Below are positions 45,201 through 51,762 of a DNA stretch of 64,000 nt, one piece after another. Below the pieces are notes generated by a model. The model saw only the letters and a list, made by a program, of their open reading frames with translations. It was not told the origin of the DNA and searched no databases. The stretch's first letter is position 1. Every line of letters starts with the position of its first letter. Both the position numbers and the translations under genes were made by a program. The DNA is from Rhodobacter ferrooxidans (GTDB taxonomy: Bacteria > Pseudomonadota > Alphaproteobacteria > Rhodobacterales > Rhodobacteraceae). The stretch lies in assembly GCF_000176015.1 (NCBI RefSeq), contig NZ_ACYY01000006.1, positions 62,001 through 126,000 of the forward strand. Direction: 5' to 3'.

Positions 45201-47927
45201 GCTTTGGGGTTCGACAGTCTGGCCGGCTTGGAGTTCGGCATGAGCGTCGAGGAAGACCTTGGCCTGCGCTTTCCGATGGATGCCATTGGTGCTGCCACCA
45301 CGCTGAACGATCTGGCAGCACTGCTGCTGGCGGCGGCGGAAACCGCTGGCCCCGGCGCAATCGCAGCGCCCGCAGCCGAACCCGCTGCCGACCCGGGCCT
45401 CAATCCCCTGCCGCTCGCAGACCGGCCCGAAACCCTGCTGCCGCAAATGCCGGAACCTGCGACCGACGGCCCGCCACAGCTGCGCCCCGACATTGCCGCC
45501 CGGCTGTCGGCCTTGAAGCTGGACGCGGTATATGACCGGGCCCTGGGCACAAGGCTTTGGGGCCGCATCGACGGTCAGCACCGCGAAGTGATTGATTTCG
45601 TAGCCGGTTATGGCTCTTGCCTGTTCGGCCACAACCATCCTTCGCTGGTGGCGGTGCTGCAACAGGGCTTGACCGCCCAGCACCCGACCCATGCGCAAGG
45701 CGCGCATCCGGCGGCGGGCGAGGCTTTGGCGCGGGGGCTGGCGGTGGAACTGGGCGGCGGCACGCAGGCCTTTACCACGCTTCTGGCCAGCACCGGCGCC
45801 GAGGTGGTGGAGGCGGCGCTGAAGCACGCCTGGGCCGAGCAGCGCCGCCGCCTGCATGGCCATCCGGCGGCGGCGCAGGTGCGCCCGGTGTTCCTGGCGG
45901 TCGAGGGCAGCTATCACGGCAAGACACTGGGGGCGCTGGCGCTTTCCGATTTCCGGCTGGCGCCGATCAAAGCCGGGGCGTTCCGGGTGCGGCTGCTGCC
46001 GCGCAACGACCCCGACGCGCTGCGGGCGATGCTGGCCGAGGAAACCTTGCAGACCGCCGATGGCCCGCTGTCGCAGGTGACGGCGATCTTTGCCGAGCCG
46101 GTGCAGGGCGAGGGCGGGGTCTGGCCGCTGGACGCCGCTTTCCTGCAAGAGATGCGCCGGCTTGCCGATGAAAACGGCTTCCCGCTGGTCTTCGACGAAA
46201 TCCAATGCGGTTTCTGGCGCTGCGGCGGGCTGTCGGCGGCGCCGGTGCTGGGTGACTACCACCTGTTCGGCAAAAGCCTGGGTGGCGGGCTGGCTAAAAT
46301 CTCGGCGCTGCTGATCCGCAGCGAACGCTATGTCGATGGCTTCGGCATCGTGCAAAGCTCGACCTTCGGTGAGGACGCGCCGTCGTCCATGGTGGCGCTG
46401 GCGGCGTTGCGGCTGGGGCAGGGCGAGACCGCGGGCCGGGTGCAGCGGGCCGGGGAAATGCTGCGCAGCAAACTGGAGATGCTGCAAGCTCGGCACCCCG
46501 ATGTGGTGGCGGATATCCGGGGTGTCGGGCTGATGCAGGCGGTGCAACTGGCCGATCTTTCGGCCAAGCCGGGGCTGATCGGGCAGGCAAGTCAGCATCA
46601 GGGGCTGGGACAACTGGTTTGCTCGCATCTTTTGCTGCGCCACGGCATCCGCGTCGCCACCAGCCTGTCGGCGCCCGATACCTTGCGGCTGCAACCCGCG
46701 GCCTACGTCACCGAAGCCGAGATTGACCGGCTGATCGCGGCGCTGGACGGCGCTTTTGCTGCGTTGCAGCATGGTGACGGCGCTTATCTGGCCAGCCATT
46801 TGCTGCAGCGCAACGAGTGGCTGGAGTGCAGCATTTCCTGGCCCGCCCCGGCCCCGCTGCAACCGGCCATAGCCGACCCCGACACCCCGCGCGTGGCGTT
46901 TCTTTCGCATTTCGCCGATCCGGCGTCGCTGCGGCGTTGGGATGCCTCCTGGGCGCGGCTGTCGGATGCGGCCTGCGAGGCGCTGGTGGCGCGGCTGGCG
47001 CCGATCGTGCCGCCGACGCTTTCGGCGGTGCAAAAGCTGGTCTCGGCCAGCGGGGCGGCGGTGGAAATGCATCTCCTGACGCTGCTCGCCACCAGTTTGA
47101 TGATCGAAACCGCCATGCGGCAGGGCCGCACCGCGCCGATACTGAACCAGATGCAGCAGGCGCTGGAGATGGCCGAGGCGTCGGGCTGCCGCACCGCCGG
47201 GCTAGGCGGGTTCCTGTCGATTGTCAGCCGCAATGGCACCCGGCTGCACAGCAATGTCGGGCTGACCACCGGCAATGCGCTGACCATCGCCGCCGGGGTG
47301 GCGGCGGTGCAGGCGGCGATTGCGCGGCATCTGCCGGGGCAGGCGCTGCGGCTGGGGGTGGTGGGGGCTGCGGGCAATATCGGCAGCAGTTACTTGCGGC
47401 GGCTGGCGGTGCAGCTTGACGACATGGTGCTGGTGGGGCGCGCGGGCAGCCTGCCGCGGTTGCAGGCGATGGCCGCGACCTTGCGGGCAGATGCCGCAGC
47501 GGCCGGGCGGGCGGCGCCGAAGATCGAACTGGCCGAAAGCCTGGGGCCACTGCGCGCCTGCAACGTCATCGTCACCGCCACCAACACCAGCACGCCCATC
47601 CTGTTTGCCGACAGCCTTGGCCCCGGCCCGGTGGTGGTGGTCGATCTGTCGGTGCCGGGCGATGTTTCCCCCGATCTGGCCGCCCGTCGCCCCGATGCCC
47701 TGGTGATCGAGGGCGGGCGGATTGCCTTGCCCCCGGGCAACGCCTGTGATCTGGCCCTGTTCGGACTGCCGCCGAACCAGCTTTACGCCTGCATGGCCGA
47801 AACCGCCCTGCTGGGGCTGGAGCATCACCCGGGCAGCTTTGCCCTGGGCGAGGTGCGGATGGCGCAGATCGACACGATTTCTGCTGCCGCGGTCCGGCAT
47901 GGCTTTGGCTTCGGAGACGCGACATGA
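39246..47927 (+). CDS. highly reducing type I PKS with aminotransferase and acyl-ACP-reductase-like domains
   Basis: This 2893-residue megasynthase reads in order. KS is about 8-425, with Cys180 in DTACSSAL, His315 in EAHGTGT and His350 in NFGHLEA. AT is about 520-800, with Ser608 in GHSLGE and HAFH 711-714, the malonyl-CoA type. DH is about 880-1180, with His920 in HRVAGRAVLP and Asp1079-x3-His1083. A pseudoKR region precedes ER at 1362-1670 (GGVGLAAVQIA). KR is about 1680-1900, with Ser1824, Tyr1837 and Asn1841. ACP Ser1991 is in GFDSLAG. A class III aminotransferase spans about 2080-2510, with PLP Lys2343 in GKSLGGG and DEIQCGFWRCGG. The C-terminus (2549-2893) resembles cyanobacterial AAR: GLGGFLSI, GVVGAAGNIGSS (GxxGxxG 2707-2713) and YACMAE with Cys2849. 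No thioesterase is present. Predicted product: a saturated chain released as aldehyde and transaminated to an amine. Start ATG 39246 is uncertain, with a weak ribosome-binding site. Confidence 0.88.
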   Translation: MGRGFGIDKIAIVAMACRLPGADSPEAAWALLAQGRHAITESPPERWATRQKIALETGSRVHNYPKWGGFLDGIDQFDPGFFGMSLREARLVDPQQRLLLQTAWSALENTGHDPRALKGSRTGVFVGISTSDYMQRQLLDGEVLRIDAYSGLGSAQSIAANRLSHFFDFHGPSMAVDTACSSALVALHLARQSLARGECDLALVGGVNAILSPLSTISFSKARMLAADGRCKSFSQAADGYVRSEGCVMLVLARETDARRAGSRVQALLRGSAVNQDGASLSITTPTVAAQQAVMQAALADAGLPPDAVDLIEAHGTGTRIGDATELAALSAVYGAAPVVVGSAKPNFGHLEAASGLVGVLKAVLSLRHAAVPALPGLTDPILPPEGAALHLALKATPLNRPDRPLRAGVSSFGFGGTNAHVILEAVAPRPAKALEMGVFPVSSHAAQLLRDTAADYAALLRTNPALPAATLAASAARSRSGHPLRAAIAFTDRDSLLAGLDRLATMPDVPAAPTGGVGFCFAGQGAQFPGMCAALLDQDAGFRASIAACDAVIRQTAGWSLTRLLTEADPGIDDTALAQPALFAVELALARRWIAVGVRPDVVLGHSLGEIVAACIAGVMSDQTALRLVLARGRLMAQAPGTGAMLSLTGDPQQLAEVLEQVGAAADAPEVAGRNTARNVTLSGCANALAGVQHLAETSGLRARPLAVSHAFHSRLMQPMLDDFRSEIAGLEFHPAQIPLISTVTGAEIAAGQVPGADHWVQQVRAPVLFRAATEALVARGIATCIEIAPQPQLTPWLREAGLTVIPALPRGRADAAGLQSGLTAVWKRGLPVDLCPAGAADLPDLPPYRFARSRVWFEPFQPGPGIELRPNAVTPEPVPETGPESGRESGPESGPEYATVLLRQPLTDPALLALLAQHRVAGRAVLPAAFYLDLLAAGARRLCPGDLDLRDIRFPAMLPLAEAQTGTLVVQGLRSGERDWALTLSAVPGDGGAPKLLAQARLLEDPAALPQPLPLPESLPHSLSGAALYTQLADSGLDYGPAFRGLSHADFCPGQARATVTSPGDWPRHVIDPAQLDAALHALAPALRAAEGEAAEGLWVPVSIARLQLSGSLPNAAAVRLALQPGPHFPDLKAFDLTLEDASGRVGLALGGLSIRRLDMGHAAATTGPLFATELLPLPPLVEPEGWNTGWWLLPLAGQALATTLAPLLQAPGIGADMPDPPPRIVALLADAAEMAGQGPDLLADLATHARRLLATTPRPHLLLILRTATPGPEAEALRAALRVIRNEAPDLSCVGLVLPADADPEAIRQALASAATRRDEPDQVLQGRTLAAPRLTPLALPQTGWRPGPARGDSRRLIAGPRGGIANLSLQPADAPTPGPGEVLIAVQAAGLNFRDVLKSLRLYPNRPGMPLWLGDECAGRIVALGAGVTDLALGDAVLAVASSAFSTHALARATAVVPMPAGLSMVDAATIPIAFTTACHALVDLGRLAAGDTVLIHAAAGGVGLAAVQIAHAFGAQVIATASAEKQAFLRGLGVLAVGNSRDLSFVETVRAATQGRGVDIVLNSLSGAAIPASLGLLAPFGRFIEIGKRDIVEDSPLPMRGFHASVSLHALDMELLFALRPAEGQRLLRAVLAAFADGRLHALPHSDFALENAAEAFQHMAQARNIGKVVLTVGPAPIAAPGGIAAALVSGGFGAIGLGLVQHLAAHGVRGFVLLGRSAPSAAAKAQIAALRAGGATVICAAVDVSDAAALRAVIAQADEAGLQVRHVLHAAGVLADALLAEVTPAAIAKVWAPKVGGALALEAATQGLTLDSFVCLGSVASLLGSPGQMAYAAANAAMAAICARRQAQGLAGQALVLGPWQSGMALQDDATLARMTRLGLRPLLPEDGLAQVLKAMALPGPVVVARFAAGESTPLASLAICRGLYGAAKPRARHAPLLAEVMALDPAARVPALAQALAQRLARVMGQGVETLALEAPLEALGFDSLAGLEFGMSVEEDLGLRFPMDAIGAATTLNDLAALLLAAAETAGPGAIAAPAAEPAADPGLNPLPLADRPETLLPQMPEPATDGPPQLRPDIAARLSALKLDAVYDRALGTRLWGRIDGQHREVIDFVAGYGSCLFGHNHPSLVAVLQQGLTAQHPTHAQGAHPAAGEALARGLAVELGGGTQAFTTLLASTGAEVVEAALKHAWAEQRRRLHGHPAAAQVRPVFLAVEGSYHGKTLGALALSDFRLAPIKAGAFRVRLLPRNDPDALRAMLAEETLQTADGPLSQVTAIFAEPVQGEGGVWPLDAAFLQEMRRLADENGFPLVFDEIQCGFWRCGGLSAAPVLGDYHLFGKSLGGGLAKISALLIRSERYVDGFGIVQSSTFGEDAPSSMVALAALRLGQGETAGRVQRAGEMLRSKLEMLQARHPDVVADIRGVGLMQAVQLADLSAKPGLIGQASQHQGLGQLVCSHLLLRHGIRVATSLSAPDTLRLQPAAYVTEAEIDRLIAALDGAFAALQHGDGAYLASHLLQRNEWLECSISWPAPAPLQPAIADPDTPRVAFLSHFADPASLRRWDASWARLSDAACEALVARLAPIVPPTLSAVQKLVSASGAAVEMHLLTLLATSLMIETAMRQGRTAPILNQMQQALEMAEASGCRTAGLGGFLSIVSRNGTRLHSNVGLTTGNALTIAAGVAAVQAAIARHLPGQALRLGVVGAAGNIGSSYLRRLAVQLDDMVLVGRAGSLPRLQAMAATLRADAAAAGRAAPKIELAESLGPLRACNVIVTATNTSTPILFADSLGPGPVVVVDLSVPGDVSPDLAARRPDALVIEGGRIALPPGNACDLALFGLPPNQLYACMAETALLGLEHHPGSFALGEVRMAQIDTISAAAVRHGFGFGDAT
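41889..41936 (+). repeat. 12-bp tandem repeat in the AT-DH linker
   Basis: Four 12-base units (GAGTCTGGGCCC and close variants) in frame encode ETGP, ESGR, ESGP and ESGP, ending with a partial unit. They sit between the AT and DH domains, where a flexible linker tolerates length change. Confidence 0.9.
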
Positions 47928-50083
47928 GGCGATTTTCACCGCAGGCGCTGCTGGCGGGCTTGCTGGCGCACCGCTGGCTGGTGGCGCTGGTGCTGGCGCT
48001 GCTGATCCCGCTGGCGGCCTGGCAGGCGCAGGGGGTGCGGGCGCGGGTGGACATGGATGCGTTGCTGGACGGCAATTCGCCCGCCTTCACCGCCTGGCGC
48101 GATCTGGAACGCCGTTTCGTGCCGTTCTCGCGCGATGAGGTGTTCGTGGTGACCTCGGATGCCGGGTCGCTGGCGGCGCCGGGGCAATTGGACGCGCTGC
48201 AGGATCTGCTGATAGAGCTGAACCTGACGCCGGGGGTGGCGGCGACGCTGAGCATCCTGGCGCTGCCTGCCAGCGACGATTCGGGGGTTGCCTGGCTTGC
48301 GACGCCCGCGGCGCTGGCGCTGGAACCGGCGGACCGGCTGGCAGGCTTGCGGGCCGGGCAAGCGATGGCGGGGCAGATGATCTCGGCCGACCTGTCCGCC
48401 ACGCTGGTGCTGGTGATGCCGGAACCTGCGGCCGACAACCCCGCACTGGTGGCGGAAATTCTGGCCATTGCCAAGGGCTTGGACAACGGCCTGCAATTGC
48501 GCCCCGCCGGGCTGAACGAGATGAGCCGCACCGCCGCCTCGGGTCTGGTGCAGGATCAGGTCTGGCTGATCCCGGCTTCGGTTGTGCTGTGCCTGGCGAT
48601 CAGCTTCTGGCTGCTGGGGTCGTGGCGGGCGGTGCTGATCTGCGGCGCACCACCCCTGACCGGAACGCTGTGGTTCCTTGGCTGGCTGGGCTGGCGCGAT
48701 CTGCCGATTGATCAGTTCATGGCGCTGGTGCCGATCGTGCTGATCGTGCTGGCGTTTTCCGACTGCATCCATCTTTACACCGGCGCCGTGGCCGCACAGG
48801 CCGAGGCGCAGGCGCAGGGCGCGCCCCCCGACGCCGCCGCCCGCAAGGCGCTGTCGCAGATCTTTCCGGCGGTGTTCATGACCAACATGAGCACCTCGGT
48901 CGGCTTTCTGTGCCTCTTGGTGGTGCAGGCCCCGGCGCTGCACAATCTGGCGATCTCGGGCAGCATGGGGATGCTGCTGACCTTCAGTGCCGAGGTGCTG
49001 ATGCTGCCGTTGCTGTTCAGTCTGGTGGGCGGGACGCAGCACCGGCTGGGCGCGCGGCTGCCGAAGTTCGGCCCGTTGCGCCGGCTTGCCCAGAAGGTCG
49101 CGGGCTATCCGCGGCAGGTGGTGCTGGGGGTGGCGCTGCTGATGGCGGGCCTGATCTGGGTCGAGAATGTCATTCCCACCGGCTACAGCCTGTCCGAGCA
49201 TATCGCCCCCGAGGCCCCGGTCATTCAGACCCTGCGCGATCTGGAGCGGCTGGGGCTGGCCAGCGACAGCCTGCAGGTCGTGGTGGCCGATGCCGATGGT
49301 CAGCCGGGGCTTTCGGATGCCGACCGCCGGCTGCTGGGGCAGGTGGCGGGCATCCTTTACCACAGCAGCGACGACGTGACCGCCGCCTTGCAGCTTTGGG
49401 CGCAAAAGGCCCCCGATGCCGCGGTGTTGCGCCGCTTTGTGGCCGAAGATCAACTGGCCTACGACTTGCCGCTGTCGCTGACCGCCGATGACAGCGGCGC
49501 GCGGCTGGTCAGCACGGCAGCCGATCTGACCGCCACCTTTGCCGCCGCCGGGCTGGCCGACAAGGTGCAGATCAACGGCTACAGCCTGATGCTGGTGCAG
49601 GCGGTGCCCAAGCTGATCACCAAGCTGCAATGGGGGTTTTATCTGGAGATTCTGCTGATCACGCTGGTGATCTGGGCCAGCCAACGCTCACCAAGGCTGG
49701 CGTTGGTGGCGCTGCTGCCCAACGTCATCCCGATCCTCTGCGTCGATGGCTGGCTGTATCTGTCGGGGCAGGAGGTGACGCTGACCTCGGCGGTGGCGAC
49801 CACGGTGGCCTTTGGTCTGGCGGTGGACAACGGCATCCACGTGCTGAACCACTACCGGCTGGCCTCGGGCAGCGTCGCCGAGCGCATCCATATCGCGCTG
49901 GCCGAGGCCGCACCGCCGATCCTGACCACCACCGTGCTGCTGCTGGGCGGCTTTTGTGTGGTGGCGTTCAGTGTTACCCCCAGTGTGACGGTGTTCGGCA
50001 CGCTGGTGGTGCTGGCGCTGACGCTGGTCTGCGTGTCCAGCCTGCTGCTGCTGCCGGGGATCATGCGATGGAGTTTGCGATGA
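47924..50083 (+). CDS. RND/MMPL-family lipid transporter
   Basis: The 719-residue protein has the RND layout: a membrane helix at 15-35, a large periplasmic loop (about 40-215), then five helices (215-375), repeated in the second half (helix near 400, loop to about 560, helices to 715). AFSDCIHLYTG and VAFGLAVDNGIHVLNHYR are the paired GxxxD-type membrane motifs of the Patched/MMPL superfamily. It resembles HpnN-like or MmpL-like lipid exporters rather than drug pumps of the AcrB type. The ATG overlaps the synthase stop as ATGA, which strongly suggests it moves that product. Confidence 0.88.
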   Translation: MRRFSPQALLAGLLAHRWLVALVLALLIPLAAWQAQGVRARVDMDALLDGNSPAFTAWRDLERRFVPFSRDEVFVVTSDAGSLAAPGQLDALQDLLIELNLTPGVAATLSILALPASDDSGVAWLATPAALALEPADRLAGLRAGQAMAGQMISADLSATLVLVMPEPAADNPALVAEILAIAKGLDNGLQLRPAGLNEMSRTAASGLVQDQVWLIPASVVLCLAISFWLLGSWRAVLICGAPPLTGTLWFLGWLGWRDLPIDQFMALVPIVLIVLAFSDCIHLYTGAVAAQAEAQAQGAPPDAAARKALSQIFPAVFMTNMSTSVGFLCLLVVQAPALHNLAISGSMGMLLTFSAEVLMLPLLFSLVGGTQHRLGARLPKFGPLRRLAQKVAGYPRQVVLGVALLMAGLIWVENVIPTGYSLSEHIAPEAPVIQTLRDLERLGLASDSLQVVVADADGQPGLSDADRRLLGQVAGILYHSSDDVTAALQLWAQKAPDAAVLRRFVAEDQLAYDLPLSLTADDSGARLVSTAADLTATFAAAGLADKVQINGYSLMLVQAVPKLITKLQWGFYLEILLITLVIWASQRSPRLALVALLPNVIPILCVDGWLYLSGQEVTLTSAVATTVAFGLAVDNGIHVLNHYRLASGSVAERIHIALAEAAPPILTTTVLLLGGFCVVAFSVTPSVTVFGTLVVLALTLVCVSSLLLLPGIMRWSLR

Positions 50084-50553
50084 AATCTATCCTGCCGTTC
50101 GTTCTGGCCCTTGGCCTTGCGCTGCCTGCCGCTGCGGCCCCCACGCTGCACCTGCCAGACCTCGCCGGCCAATGGCGCGGTGCGGGCACGCTGACCAAGG
50201 CGGGGGCGGCGGCGCAGCGGCTGGGCTGCAAGGTCGAGATTCGCACCGCCATCAACCTGAACATTCTGGTGATCGGCCGCTGTGCCACCTCGGAAGGTGC
50301 CGACAGCTTCTCGCTGGAACTGACCGAGGCCGCAGATGGGGCGGTGCAGGCGAAGAACCGCTTCGATCCGCCGCGGGGCTTGCCCGAGCAGATGAGCGGC
50401 GTGATCGACGGGGCCGTGCTGACGCTGGGCACCGCCGATTTCGGCACGGTGGAGTTGCGGCAACAGGATCAGGCGCTGGATTTCGCCATCAATGCGCAGA
50501 ACGACGGCCAGCCGGTGCTGCTGCAAGTGCGGTTGGAGCGTCAGAACCCTTAA
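50080..50553 (+). CDS. small exported protein downstream of the RND transporter
   Basis: The 157-residue protein has a signal peptide (MKSILPFVLALGLALPAAAA) and a mature domain rich in beta structure (DLAGQWRGAGTLTKAG, then RLGCKVEIRTAINLNILVIGRCATS). Two Cys could form a disulfide. The barrel-like, GxW-containing start suggests a small lipid-binding fold, but the family is not identified. The start overlaps the transporter stop as ATGA and GGAG lies about 5 bases upstream. It is likely a periplasmic partner of the transporter. Confidence 0.75.
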   Translation: MKSILPFVLALGLALPAAAAPTLHLPDLAGQWRGAGTLTKAGAAAQRLGCKVEIRTAINLNILVIGRCATSEGADSFSLELTEAADGAVQAKNRFDPPRGLPEQMSGVIDGAVLTLGTADFGTVELRQQDQALDFAINAQNDGQPVLLQVRLERQNP

Positions 50554-51758
50554 TCGGTGCTGCGTTCCGCTATGCTGGCCCCGTCCACAACGCCGCTGCC
50601 GGGATAGGCCACCACCTGCGCGCCCGCTTCCAGCCCTGCGATCACCTGCGCCACGTCATCGCGCTGCTGGCCGATCTCAACCTTCGTCAGCACCGCCTTG
50701 CCCGCAACGGCGCGGAACACCGCCCAGCCGCCCTGATCGCGGAACAGCGCACTTTGCGGCACCTGCAACACCGCGTCGTCGGACCAGACCACGATGCGCA
50801 CGAACACCCGGAAGCGGTCGCCCAGGCCTGCCCGCGCCTCGGGCGGGGTCAGGATGTCCAGCAGAACCTTCACCCGCTGCTCCTCGATGCCCAAAGCCGA
50901 GACCCGCGTGAACCCCGCCGGATCAATGCGGCGCACCTTGGCGGCAATCACCCCCGCGCCGCCCCAGCGTTCGACATGCGCTTCGGCCCCCACCGAAACC
51001 TTCACCGCATCCGAGGACAGAAGGTCGGTCTCGATCCCCAGATCGGCCAGATCACCGATGGTCAGCAAGGGGCTGCCCGCCTGCACCAGCCGCGCATCCA
51101 GCGCCTCGATCTGCAACACCGTGCCGTTCAGCGGCGCGGTCAGCCGCAGGCAGCAGGCATCATCGGCGGCATCGGCCCCGGCTTCCGGGCCCTGCAACTG
51201 CGCCTCGGTGCGCGCCAGCGTGGCGCGGTGCAACTGCACCTCATACTCCGCCGATGTCAGCGCCGCCGAGGCGGTGGCTTCGGCCTGCGCGCTGTCTTCC
51301 AGCAGCCGTTGCGAGATGATGCCGCGGGCGGCCAGCGTGCGGTTGCGGGCAAGCTGGCCCACGGCATAGCTGTGGTCGGCGCTGGCGCGGTTCAGGTTGA
51401 CTTCCGCCAGCCGCACCGCCGCCTGCGCCTCGGTCACCGCGATCTCGGCCTGACGGCGGCTTCGCGCATCCAGAAACGCCGGTTGCGCCGGTTCGATCAC
51501 CGCCACCACGGTTTCCGCTGCCCGCACCGCATCGCCCACCTGCACCGGTGATCGCGCCACCGTGCCGGTCAGCGGCGCGGTGACGGTCCAGGGGTCGCGC
51601 ACCCGCGTCGTGCCCTCGGCGGCCACCGTCACCTCCATCGGCGCCACGGTGATCGCCACCAGATCGACCGCCACCGGGTCGGGCAGCAAGGCCCAGACCA
51701 GTGCCGCCAGTGCCACCACGCCCGCCGCTCCGATGCCGATCCGCTTGCCCGCAACCAT
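50550..51758 (-). CDS. HlyD-family periplasmic adaptor
   Basis: The 402-residue protein has an N-terminal membrane anchor (about 7-25), a biotinyl-lipoyl-like first half (TAPLTGTVARSPVQVGDAVRA), a coiled-coil hairpin (about 100-200, AEIAVTEAQAAVRLAEVNLNRA) and a beta-barrel half with LTAPLNGTVLQIEALDARLV. This is the membrane-fusion protein of MacA/HlyD type. Its stop overlaps that of the convergent exported protein by 4 bases. The permease and ATPase genes lie upstream on the same strand. Confidence 0.88.
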   Translation of the reverse strand: MVAGKRIGIGAAGVVALAALVWALLPDPVAVDLVAITVAPMEVTVAAEGTTRVRDPWTVTAPLTGTVARSPVQVGDAVRAAETVVAVIEPAQPAFLDARSRRQAEIAVTEAQAAVRLAEVNLNRASADHSYAVGQLARNRTLAARGIISQRLLEDSAQAEATASAALTSAEYEVQLHRATLARTEAQLQGPEAGADAADDACCLRLTAPLNGTVLQIEALDARLVQAGSPLLTIGDLADLGIETDLLSSDAVKVSVGAEAHVERWGGAGVIAAKVRRIDPAGFTRVSALGIEEQRVKVLLDILTPPEARAGLGDRFRVFVRIVVWSDDAVLQVPQSALFRDQGGWAVFRAVAGKAVLTKVEIGQQRDDVAQVIAGLEAGAQVVAYPGSGVVDGASIAERSTD

Positions 51759-51762
51759 CGCG

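Noticed and set aside
46890-47927. thioester reductase (NAD_binding_4) or shikimate-dehydrogenase identity for the PKS C-terminus
   Set aside because: The Rossmann motif alone would allow these, but the GLGGFLSI, TTGNALT, YACMAE and VRHGFGF segments and domain length fit AAR better.
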